Assembly: GCA_046757965.1 (NCBI GenBank)
Contig: JBHHZI010000195.1
Location: 1 to 5,526, forward strand
Length of the DNA: 5,526 nucleotides
Direction of reading: 5' to 3'
Source: JBHHZI01 sp046757965
Lineage (GTDB): Bacteria; Acidobacteriota; Polarisedimenticolia; SMYD01
Shown here in pieces: positions 1 through 5,526 of the stretch. The position numbers and the translations under genes were made by a program. The notes below the pieces were generated by a model that saw nothing but the letters and a program-made list of their open reading frames with translations, did not search any database and was not told the DNA's origin. Positions within the stretch are counted from its first letter, which is position 1; the number at the start of each line of letters is the position of its first letter.

Positions 1-346
<346 letters not shown>

Positions 347-356
347 AAACTCGCGC

Positions 357-372
357 ACCCCGTTGCCGGGGT
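357..372 (-). other. GCAA-tetraloop hairpin beside the 16S 5' end
   Basis: On the rRNA strand ACCCCG-GCAA-CGGGGT forms a 6-bp stem closed by a GNRA-type GCAA tetraloop, about 11 nt upstream of the predicted mature 16S 5' end. The pairing is read directly from the sequence. It could be part of the precursor leader that guides 16S 5' processing, but that role is inferred. Confidence 0.55.
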
Positions 373-395
373 TCGTTGACTGGGTGTTTGATCAG

Positions 396-434
396 AAAAA
401 AAGGAACTGCTTTTTCCTGAACAGAAAAAGTCAG
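396..434 (-). promoter_or_regulatory. rRNA leader hairpin followed by a U7 tract (terminator-like)
   Basis: On the minus strand the leader contains CTG-(A)-CTTTTTC, a 7-nt loop, then GAAAAAG-CAG: a 10-bp stem with one bulge (407-434). Four nucleotides later comes a run of seven Us (402-396). An overlapping alternative stem pairs TCCTGA with TCAGGA (431-436 and 415-420), so two structures exclude each other. The stem is A/U-rich and weaker than a typical intrinsic terminator. It lies between boxA and 16S, where an antitermination complex would be expected to read through. It could also be one strand of the RNase III processing stem, whose partner 3' of 16S is outside the window. Confidence 0.4.
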
Positions 435-460
435 GACCCTTCAAGCACGCACTATTCAGA

Positions 461-472
461 TTTCAAAGAACA
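461..472 (-). promoter_or_regulatory. boxA antitermination element of the rRNA leader
   Basis: The rRNA strand reads TGTTCTTTGAAA, close to the E. coli rrn boxA core TGCTCTTTAACA and like leader sequences of many bacterial rRNA operons. In the known system boxA in nascent RNA binds NusB-S10, which with NusA, NusG and SuhB makes RNA polymerase resist Rho and pause sites across the rRNA operon. It lies about 10 nt after the predicted P2 start and about 115 nt before the 16S 5' end. That position fits a real leader element. I did not identify a convincing boxB or boxC. Confidence 0.75.
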
Positions 473-487
473 AAGACGCAAACCAGC

Positions 488-517
488 ACTTTAACCGGCA
501 GCTTGAGACGCTGTCAA
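488..517 (-). promoter_or_regulatory. rRNA promoter P2 (sigma-70 type)
   Basis: The minus strand has a perfect -35 TTGACA (517-512), then 17 bp, then TTAAAG (494-489). Shifting by one gives TAAAGT with an 18-bp spacer. The -10 is weak (3-4 of 6 matches), but the consensus -35, ideal spacing and boxA directly downstream support it. Predicted start is near 482, giving a leader of about 136 nt before mature 16S. Confidence 0.65.
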
Positions 518-522
518 GCCTC

Positions 523-556
523 GTGCCCATGGTATCCCGGGCACACCCGTGGTGTG
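523..556. repeat. Two overlapping inverted repeats between P1 and P2
   Basis: GTGCCC (523-528) and GGGCAC (539-544) form a 6-bp inverted repeat with a 10-bp centre. Overlapping it, CACACC (542-547) and GGTGTG (551-556) form a second one around CGT. They lie downstream of the P1 start and upstream of the P2 -35, so they could be hairpins in the P1 transcript or a protein-binding site near P2. No factor can be named from the sequence. Confidence 0.35.
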
Positions 557-578
557 GCCTGTCGCTTGAAGCGGCAGC

Positions 579-607
579 ATTATCGCAGGCGCCGGATCGG
601 CTGTCAA
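579..607 (-). promoter_or_regulatory. rRNA promoter P1 (sigma-70 type)
   Basis: The minus strand has TTGACA (607-602), exactly 17 bp, then GATAAT (584-579), which is 5 of 6 to TATAAT. This is the best promoter match in the window. Predicted start is near 572, about 225 nt upstream of mature 16S. Its -35 lies 90 bp upstream of the P2 -35, and both are embedded in CTTGACAGC, so the two promoters look like a tandem rrn P1-P2 pair. No AT-rich UP element is seen; the flank above the -35 is GC-rich. Confidence 0.75.
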
Positions 608-816
608 GAGCCGAGGTGGCGCCGGCAGGAGCCGCGCCCATCGGTCGCCGGCGACATCGCGCGGGGGCCCGGGGGCGCCGCCGGCAGGCAGGTTGGCCGC
701 CCTTCCCCGGCACCGGCCAGGTACCGCCCCTCTCCCCGGCAGCCGTTTTTCCTCCGACGAGGAGGCGACACGCCGTGTCCAGGTCGCCCCGGGCCGCCCC
801 GTCGAGGCAGATCCAC
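608..816. other. GC-rich intergenic stretch without a recognisable gene
   Basis: This stretch is strongly GC-rich and full of short GCCGGC-type words. GCCGGCAGG occurs twice (621-629 and 680-688), and there is a perfect 12-bp palindrome GTCGCCGGCGAC (644-655) and a CCTCC/GGAGG inverted repeat (751-765). Open frames exist on both strands, but they lack convincing ribosome sites and family resemblance and are expected by chance at this GC. I see no gene here. Confidence 0.5.
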
Positions 817-845
817 AGTGTAATTTACAACCCCATTATCATCAA
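817..845 (-). promoter_or_regulatory. Possible upstream minus-strand promoter overlapping a palindrome
   Basis: In the only AT-rich island between the two operons, the minus strand reads TTGATG (845-840), 17 bp, TACACT (822-817), each 4 of 6 to consensus. The palindrome TGTAA-T-TTACA (819-829) covers the -10 side, and AACATGTT (844-851) touches the -35. It could be an additional distal rRNA promoter with an operator-like site, or an unrelated short AT-rich block. Support is only motif spacing. Confidence 0.3.
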
Positions 846-901
846 CATGTTACATCGACACGTCCAGGCGGGAATCAGCGCCGCCGCCCGGGTAGACCGG
901 G

Positions 902-931
902 TTGATTCGACGTTCGGGCCCATGATACGAT
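902..931 (+). promoter_or_regulatory. Promoter for the ncRNA/leader and rimP-nusA-infB operon
   Basis: TTGATT (902-907), an 18-bp spacer and TACGAT (926-931) each match sigma-70 consensus at 4 of 6, and a TG one base before the -10 (923-924) makes it an extended -10 promoter. The predicted start is near 937-938, exactly where the 5' arm of the long closing stem of the structured segment begins. I see no better plus-strand promoter before rimP. Confidence 0.5.
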
Positions 932-936
932 GGCAA

Positions 937-1088
937 CGCGCCGGGATTCTTTCTCTGACAGGTACATGGTCGTGGCTGGATGGGTCCCCGGGGACGGGTG
1001 AGTTGGAGGTGTGTTCTCCCCTCTCCTGAACAGGCGGAACGACACTCAGGAACCCGGTTCTGGCCGGGAGAGCGGAATCGTCGGCGTG
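937..1088 (+). ncRNA. Candidate structured RNA, about 150 nt (6S-like or operon leader)
   Basis: The two ends pair in a long interrupted stem: CGCCG (939-943) with CGGCG (1082-1086), GATTC (945-949) with GAATC (1075-1079), CTCT (953-956) with AGAG (1069-1072). Inside, 1008-1016 pairs with 1037-1046 (nine pairs, one wobble, one bulged G at 1041). That arm encloses a small CCT-GAAC-AGG hairpin (1025-1034) and a pyrimidine-rich strand. Next to it is CA(G)GAAC-CCG-GTTCTG (1047-1062), and GTCCCCGGGGAC (984-995) is self-complementary. A promoter precedes the segment and a terminator follows. A closed stem, open middle, apical arm and a CGACAC word followed by a GAACC/GGTTC hairpin on the 3' side recall 6S RNA (ssrS), which imitates an open promoter and binds RNA polymerase. 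The sequence match is too loose to name it. It may instead be the folded 5' leader of the rimP operon. It does not resemble SRP RNA, tmRNA or RNase P RNA. Confidence 0.45.
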
Positions 1089-1106
1089 CCGGCCCGCTCG
1101 GGTTGG

Positions 1107-1133
1107 AAAGTGGGTCAGGTGCCCACTTTTTTT
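1107..1133 (+). terminator. Intrinsic terminator / attenuator ahead of rimP
   Basis: AAAGTGGG (1107-1114) and CCCACTTT (1122-1129) form an 8-bp stem with a 7-nt loop, running into seven Ts (1127-1133) and, after one A, three more. This is a textbook intrinsic terminator. It stands between the only visible promoter and rimP, about 40 nt before the start codon, so some polymerases must pass it to express rimP-nusA-infB. A GTGGG/CCCAC hairpin with a T run just before rimP is also known as the rimP leader of gammaproteobacteria, considered a transcription attenuator. Control by NusA, encoded downstream, is a reasonable inference because NusA enhances intrinsic termination. Confidence 0.85.
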
Positions 1134-1172
1134 ATTTGGGCAGGGTTGGAAATGCTCGATCGGTGGTGAGGC

Positions 1173-1679
1173 GTGAAGAATCTGGCCGAGGAAGACCGGC
1201 ACGGGGGCGGCATGCAGGAGGCGTTGTGCGTCCTCGCCGCGCGCGCGGCCGGCGCGGTCGGCCTCGAGCTTGTCCACGCCGAGTATCGCAAGGCGGGGCC
1301 TCGCTGGGTGGTCCGGGTCTACGTCGACCGGGAAGGCGGCGTCTCCCTGGACGACTGTGCCCGCGCCAGCGAGCAGATCGGCGCCCTCCTCGACAACCAG
1401 GATCTGATCCCACAGCACTACACCCTCGAGGTGTCGTCGCCGGGACTCGACCGCCCGCTCTTCTCGAAGGCCGACTACGTGAAACTCGTCGGGCGGCGGG
1501 TTCATCTGGTGTCTCATGCTCGCATCGATGGAGCCCGCCACCATCGAGGCATCCTCGGCGGCTGCGCGGATGGCTCGGTGACGCTCGAAAAAGATGATGG
1601 ACAGTCTCTCCGAATTCCGCTGGAGAGGATCGCCAGCGGCCGTCTCGAGATCGAGTCGGACCACGAGGTCATGTCATGA
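1173..1679 (+). CDS. rimP: Ribosome maturation factor RimP
   Basis: RimP is a cytoplasmic factor needed for maturation of the 30S subunit. The 168-residue protein shows the family pattern: GLELVHAEY near residue 30-38, WVVRVYVDREGGVSLDDCARAS, and the hallmark VSSPGLDRPL at 87-96 closing the N-terminal domain. A C-terminal SH3-like domain follows to about residue 165. The length is close to the family norm (E. coli RimP is 150). The start is uncertain: GTG at 1173 is the first possible start after an in-frame TGA at 1167, but its SD-like GGTGAGG sits almost against it. ATG at 1212, preceded by a G-rich stretch, would give 155 residues and a more typical N-terminus. It lies about 40 nt after the terminator and overlaps nusA by ATGA, which suggests translational coupling. 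Confidence 0.95.
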   Translation: MKNLAEEDRHGGGMQEALCVLAARAAGAVGLELVHAEYRKAGPRWVVRVYVDREGGVSLDDCARASEQIGALLDNQDLIPQHYTLEVSSPGLDRPLFSKADYVKLVGRRVHLVSHARIDGARHHRGILGGCADGSVTLEKDDGQSLRIPLERIASGRLEIESDHEVMS

Positions 1680-3403
1680 GCAATGAGTTGATCCAGACGA
1701 TCGAACAGGTGGCCCGGGAGAAGAGCATCGATGTCGACGTGATCGTCGAGGCGATGGAAGAGGCCATCGTCGCGGCGTCCAAGAAGTACTACAAGACCCG
1801 GGAGAATCTCGTCTCGCGCTTCAACCGGGACACGAGCTTCTTCGAGGTCTACGCCCAGAAGACCGTCGTCGCCGAGGTCGAGGATGAGGACACGGAGATC
1901 TCCATCGAGGAAGCCCAGAAGATCGCTGCCGAGGCGACGCTCGATGCCATCATCGAGTTTCCGCGGTCCACCGAGGGACTGACGCGCGTGGCCGCCCAGG
2001 CGGCCAAGCAGGTGATCTACCAGAAGGTTCGAGAAGCGGAGCGTGACAACATCTACGCCGAGTACATCGATCGCGTCGGCGAGATCATCAACGGCATCGT
2101 CAAGCGGTTCGAGCGCGGCGATATGATCGTCGATCTCGGGCGTACCGAGGCCATCATGCCGCGGCGGGAACAGCCGCGCAGCGAGCACTACAACCCCGGC
2201 GACCGGATTCGCGCCGTGATCGTCGCTGTCGAGCGGGCCGCGAAGGGTCCACAGGTGGTGCTGTCCCGCAACGACCCCCTCCTGGTCAAGAAGCTGTTCG
2301 AGATGGAGGTTCCGGAAATCTACGACGGCACCGTGGTGATCGAGACCTGCGTGCGCGACCCGGGCGATCGGTCGAAGATCGCCGTGCGGTCGAACGAGCG
2401 CGACATCGATCCCGTCGGTGCGTGTGTCGGCATGAAGGGGTCGCGCGTGCAGTCGGTGATCCGCGAACTCCGCGGCGAGAAGATCGACATCGTCCAGTGG
2501 TCGCCGGATCCACTGCAACTGGTGCAGAACTCGCTCAATCCTGCCAAGATCAACCGCGTGGCGGTCGTGGACGAGGACGAGCGTTTGCTCGAGGTGGTGG
2601 TCTCCGAGGATCAGCTCTCCCTGGCCATCGGCAAGAAGGGACAGAACGTCCGCCTGGCATCACGTCTCGCCGGCTGGAAGATCGACATCAAGAGCGAGGC
2701 GGAGAAGGTACGGGAAGTCGAGCGGGAGATGGACCACCTCGCGCGTTCCCGTGCCGCACTGCGCGAACTTCCCGGGGTGGGAGAGGCCACGGCCCAGCGG
2801 TTGATCGCGGCTGGCTTCGACACCCTCGACGATGTCGCCCGTGCGACCGTCGAGGACCTGATGCAGGTACCCCATGTCGGCGAGTCGACCGCGACCCAGT
2901 TGCTCGAGACCGCGTGCGCCGCTCTTGATGACCTGATCGCAGAGGAACAGGCGCGCTACGACGCGGAGGACCAGGCCCTGCGCGAGGCTCAGGAAGCGGC
3001 CAGACAGGCCGACGACGAGGCCCGCCGGGCCGCCGACGCCGTCGGGTTCGACCTCTCCCTGCTCGGAGAAATGCGGGCGCCTGACGCCGCAGCGGAAAAC
3101 GCCGCAACCGTCACCGGCGAGGTGCCGTCCCCGGCGGATGAGTCCGCCGCGGAGCCTGCGGGGCCGGAGGAAACACCAGAGGAGGTATCAGCGGTCGGGT
3201 CGACTGACGATGCGGCCCGCGATACGCCCCGGACCCCGGATACACCCGTCGAAGGGAGTCCCGACGGCCCCGATGGCCCGACAGCGACAGGCGCCGACCC
3301 CGCCGCTGCGGTGGAGCCGCCGGCCGTGGACCCGGCAGGAAGCGCGACAACGCCGGGCGCCGCCAGGCATCCCGGGGACAAGACCGATGTGCAGTTGAGC
3401 TGA
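1676..3403 (+). CDS. nusA: Transcription termination/antitermination factor NusA
   Basis: NusA binds RNA polymerase and nascent RNA, promoting pausing and hairpin termination, and with NusB, NusG and S10 it supports rRNA antitermination. The 575-residue product shows the N-terminal polymerase-binding domain (about 1-130, starting SNELIQTIEQVAREK with the EAMEEAIVAASKKYYK helix), an S1 domain (about 133-200), KH1 with GACVGMKGSRVQ (248-259) and KH2 with AIGKKGQNVRLA (317-328). A helix-hairpin-helix region follows (about 361-416) with LPGVGEATAQRL and VPHVGESTATQL. The remaining 155 residues are a charged Glu/Arg/Ala helix-prone stretch (about 418-455), then a low-complexity Pro/Ala/Glu/Asp tail, probably disordered. 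The tail and the 575-residue length exceed E. coli NusA (495), whose C-terminus instead carries two acidic repeat domains. The start is supported by GAGGT (1665-1669) six bases before ATG and the 4-base overlap with rimP. Confidence 0.98.
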   Translation: MSNELIQTIEQVAREKSIDVDVIVEAMEEAIVAASKKYYKTRENLVSRFNRDTSFFEVYAQKTVVAEVEDEDTEISIEEAQKIAAEATLDAIIEFPRSTEGLTRVAAQAAKQVIYQKVREAERDNIYAEYIDRVGEIINGIVKRFERGDMIVDLGRTEAIMPRREQPRSEHYNPGDRIRAVIVAVERAAKGPQVVLSRNDPLLVKKLFEMEVPEIYDGTVVIETCVRDPGDRSKIAVRSNERDIDPVGACVGMKGSRVQSVIRELRGEKIDIVQWSPDPLQLVQNSLNPAKINRVAVVDEDERLLEVVVSEDQLSLAIGKKGQNVRLASRLAGWKIDIKSEAEKVREVEREMDHLARSRAALRELPGVGEATAQRLIAAGFDTLDDVARATVEDLMQVPHVGESTATQLLETACAALDDLIAEEQARYDAEDQALREAQEAARQADDEARRAADAVGFDLSLLGEMRAPDAAAENAATVTGEVPSPADESAAEPAGPEETPEEVSAVGSTDDAARDTPRTPDTPVEGSPDGPDGPTATGADPAAAVEPPAVDPAGSATTPGAARHPGDKTDVQLS

Positions 3404-3418
3404 TCTCGAGGTGAGGCC

Positions 3419-5526
3419 GTGGCGAAGGTAAGGATCTATCAGCTGGCGAAGGAGTCCGGTATTCCTGCGGACGACATTCGCGCCGAGTTGAAGAAGATGG
3501 GTGTCGTCGTGAAGTCGAACCTCAGCGGTCTCGACGAGGCGACGGTTGCCGCCGTCAAGGCGGCCTGCGGGAAGCCGGGGTCGAAACGTCCGGCGCCGGG
3601 CAAGACCGCGACCAGCCGGGCCGCCACGACGAGAAAAAGCAAGAAGACTCCCGTCAAGAAGGCCGTCGCGAAGAAGACCACCGCGAAGAAGGCCGCACCA
3701 GGGAAGACGGCGGCCGTCGACCGGCCCCCTTCGAAAGCCGCGGCACGACCCGCCGCCCGGAAACCATCACTGGCCCGGCCCGCCGCCGCGAAGCCGCCGA
3801 GTGCGGCACGGCCCGCCGCCACGCAGGGCCCGCGCCTGGTTCGCCCGGGGATGGGACGGCCCACCGGTACGGCCCGTCGCCCCGGAACCCCCGGCCGCCC
3901 GGTCCTCATCCCGGCGCCGGGCAGGGGCCGACCGACGCCCGGGTCATCGCCCCGACCGGCGGGAAGCGCGCCGACCGGCGACCGCACGCGGCCGGATGGC
4001 GCCCGGCGGCTGACATCCACCGGCGTCAACACGCGTTCGGGAGCCGGCCGGTCGATCGGCACCCCCGGTGGCTATCGCCCAGGGGGCCAGCCCGGCGGCG
4101 GTTATCGCCCGGGAGGCGGCTATCGCCCCGGGGGACGTCCGGGGGGACGGTTCGGCGGAGGCTACCGCCCGGGAGGACGTCGTCCGGGTGGCAAGCGCGG
4201 CGCGCGCAAGAAGTCCCGTCCCACGGTGCCGGTGCAGGCTCCCGAGCCGCCACCGGATCCGTCGACCTTCAAGGATATCAAGCTCACCGAAGGGGTGACC
4301 ATCAAGGAGCTTGCCGAGAAGATCGAACGCAAGTCCAAGGAGATCATCAAGGTCCTCCTCATGAAGGGACTGGTCGTCACCATCAACCAGCCACTCGAGA
4401 AGGAGATCATCGAGACCATCTGCAATCAGTTCGGCTTCCGCCCGACTCTCGTGTCGCTGGAGGAGACCATCGCCGACAGGGAACTGATCGAGCAGATCGA
4501 ATCAGGTGACGATGATGTTCCCCGCGCTCCCGTGGTGACAATGATGGGGCACGTGGACCACGGCAAGACATCTCTGCTTGACGCCATCCGGGAGACCGCC
4601 GTCGCGGAGAAGGAGCACGGCGGTATCACCCAGCACATCGGGGCGTATCACGTGGATATCGACGGCCGGCGGGTGGTCTTCCTCGACACGCCCGGTCACG
4701 AGGCGTTCACCAAGATGCGTGCCCGGGGGGCCAATGTCACCGACGTCGTCGTTCTGGTGGTCGCGGCGGACGATGGCGTCATGCCCCAGACCGTCGAGGC
4801 CATCCACCACGCCAGGGCGGCGAAGGTGCCCGTGGTGGTGGCCATGAACAAGGTCGACAAGCCGGATGCCAACCCCGAACGGGTCAAGAAGGGGCTCGCG
4901 GACAACGAGATCCTCGTGGAGGACTGGGGCGGAGAGGTGGTGTGTGTCCCGGTCTCGGCGAAGCAGAAGACCGGTCTGGGTCAGTTGATCGAGATGATCC
5001 TGCTCACCAGCGAGATCCTCGAGCTGAAGGCGAACCCCCTCAGGAGGGCGTCCGGAACGGTTCTGGAAGCCCGCCTCGATCGATTCCGTGGCCCGGTGGC
5101 CACGGTCCTGATCCAGCAGGGGACACTGCGGGTCGGCGACGCATTTCTGGTCGGCTCGGAGTTCGGCAAGGTCCGCGCGATGATCGACGACCGCGGCCGG
5201 CGCACCACCGAGGCCGGCCCGTCGTCCGCCGTCGAGGTGCTGGGGCTCGAGGGAGTTCCGGAGGCCGGCGATCAGATCCAGGGGCTCGCCGAGGAACGCT
5301 CCGCGCGGCAGGTGGCCGCCTACCGGCAGGAGAAGGTCCGTCGGGACCAGATGTTCCGTTCCTCCCGGATGAGCCTCGACCACCTCTTCCAGCAGATCAA
5401 GGAAGGCGACGTCAAGGAGATGTCCGTCATTCTCAAGTCGGATGTGCAGGGGTCGGCGGAAGTCCTCAGGAAGACCATCGAGGACCTGTCCACCGACAAG
5501 GTCAAGGTCAAGGTCATTCACACCGC
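3419..5526 (+). CDS. infB: Translation initiation factor IF2 (3' end cut by window)
   Basis: IF2 is the GTPase that brings fMet-tRNA to the 30S subunit and promotes joining of the 50S. The frame stays open from GTG 3419 to the edge (702 codons); domains III-end to IV, about 200 residues by family length, are missing. Order: IF2_N at 1-51 (AKVRIYQLAKESGIPADDI), low-complexity linker 52-281, second IF2_N at about 282-345 (TEGVTIKELAEKIERKSKEIIKVLLMKG), GTPase domain, beta-barrel domain II (about 541-630) and the start of domain III with SDVQGS (674-679). All five GTP motifs are intact: GHVDHGKTS (377-385), GGITQHIGA (401-409) with switch T404, DTPGH (423-427) including catalytic H427, NKVD (477-480) and SAK (513-515). 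The start is supported by GAGGTGAG just upstream and by the IF2_N sequence beginning directly after it; 15 nt separate it from nusA. Confidence 0.97.
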   Translation, partial: MAKVRIYQLAKESGIPADDIRAELKKMGVVVKSNLSGLDEATVAAVKAACGKPGSKRPAPGKTATSRAATTRKSKKTPVKKAVAKKTTAKKAAPGKTAAVDRPPSKAAARPAARKPSLARPAAAKPPSAARPAATQGPRLVRPGMGRPTGTARRPGTPGRPVLIPAPGRGRPTPGSSPRPAGSAPTGDRTRPDGARRLTSTGVNTRSGAGRSIGTPGGYRPGGQPGGGYRPGGGYRPGGRPGGRFGGGYRPGGRRPGGKRGARKKSRPTVPVQAPEPPPDPSTFKDIKLTEGVTIKELAEKIERKSKEIIKVLLMKGLVVTINQPLEKEIIETICNQFGFRPTLVSLEETIADRELIEQIESGDDDVPRAPVVTMMGHVDHGKTSLLDAIRETAVAEKEHGGITQHIGAYHVDIDGRRVVFLDTPGHEAFTKMRARGANVTDVVVLVVAADDGVMPQTVEAIHHARAAKVPVVVAMNKVDKPDANPERVKKGLADNEILVEDWGGEVVCVPVSAKQKTGLGQLIEMILLTSEILELKANPLRRASGTVLEARLDRFRGPVATVLIQQGTLRVGDAFLVGSEFGKVRAMIDDRGRRTTEAGPSSAVEVLGLEGVPEAGDQIQGLAEERSARQVAAYRQEKVRRDQMFRSSRMSLDHLFQQIKEGDVKEMSVILKSDVQGSAEVLRKTIEDLSTDKVKVKVIHT
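4067..4200 (+). repeat. GYRPGG repeats within the IF2 linker
   Basis: Residues about 217-262 of IF2 contain four GYRPGG copies with G/R/P spacers (GQPGG, GRPGG, GRFGG, GRRPGG), and the DNA repeats ggctatcgcccgggagg-like units. This lies between the two IF2_N domains in a linker already rich in Lys/Ala (52-101) and Arg/Pro/Ala (102-216). The segment looks disordered, basic and RGG-like, which in other proteins often means RNA contact. The copies differ at third codon positions, so the peptide rather than the DNA appears conserved, and the reading frame is unbroken. Confidence 0.8.

Noticed and set aside
751..765. CCTCC/GGAGG inverted repeat as a terminator
   Set aside because: It lacks a T run on the 3' side in either direction: on the plus strand the Ts precede the stem, and on the minus strand As follow it.
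523..1029. Plus-strand open frame of 168 codons in the intergenic region
   Set aside because: It covers the rRNA promoters, the GC-rich spacer and the plus-strand promoter, has no family resemblance and an Arg/Pro/Ala-biased composition typical of chance frames in GC-rich DNA.
937..1133. Candidate RNA as SRP RNA, tmRNA, RNase P RNA or a tRNA
   Set aside because: There is no GGAAGCAGC-type SRP apical word, no tmRNA ends, no RNase P core words, and no tRNA T-arm GGTTCGANTCC with a matching acceptor stem.
825..1664. Minus-strand open frame of 279 codons
   Set aside because: It runs antisense through the candidate RNA, terminator and most of rimP; it is a GC-driven shadow of rimP with no recognisable domain.
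1514..2518. Minus-strand open frame of 334 codons opposite nusA
   Set aside because: The Asp/Leu/His-rich composition is the antisense image of nusA codons; nusA on the other strand is unmistakable.
3439..4062. Minus-strand 207-codon frame and overlapping plus-strand frame at 3546-4013
   Set aside because: Both lie over the low-complexity IF2 linker and have simple Arg/Pro/Ala/Gly composition; they follow from the repetitive GC-rich DNA.
4502..5521. Minus-strand open frame of 339 codons opposite infB
   Set aside because: It is antisense to the IF2 GTPase domain, whose motifs are all intact on the plus strand.

Overview
The window is bacterial and high-GC. On 16S signature words, short V1 stem and codon usage it looks most like an Acidobacteriota-type genome, though I cannot run a database search and the phylum is a moderate-confidence reading only. 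It holds housekeeping genes of transcription and translation in a divergent layout. No mobile element, CRISPR array or defence system is visible.

Left part (1-about 620, minus strand): the 5' end of a 16S rRNA gene runs off the left edge, with its mature 5' end near 346. Upstream of it is a well-formed rRNA control region: a GCAA-tetraloop hairpin next to the mature end, a hairpin followed by a seven-U tract, a boxA antitermination element (461-472), and two tandem sigma-70-type promoters, each with a perfect TTGACA -35 and a 17-bp spacer (P2 at 488-517, P1 at 579-607). A weaker third candidate lies at 817-845. From 608 to 816 the DNA is very GC-rich and I see no gene in it.

Middle (about 900-1140, plus strand): an extended -10 promoter (902-931) is followed by a roughly 150-nt segment whose ends pair in a long closing stem and whose interior folds into further hairpins. 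This is a candidate structured RNA with some 6S-like features. It is followed by a clear intrinsic terminator/attenuator (1107-1133) about 40 nt before rimP.

Right part (1173-5526, plus strand): rimP (30S maturation factor), nusA (transcription elongation/antitermination factor) and infB (initiation factor IF2, cut by the right edge) form a tight operon. rimP and nusA overlap by ATGA, and nusA and infB are 15 nt apart. This is the classic rimP-nusA-infB order. NusA acts at boxA-containing rRNA transcripts, RimP matures the 30S subunit built on 16S rRNA, and IF2 uses that subunit for initiation, so the divergent rrn operon and this operon are functionally linked. NusA has a long disordered acidic/Pro-rich tail, and IF2 has a long low-complexity linker with Lys/Ala-rich and GYRPGG repeat parts.
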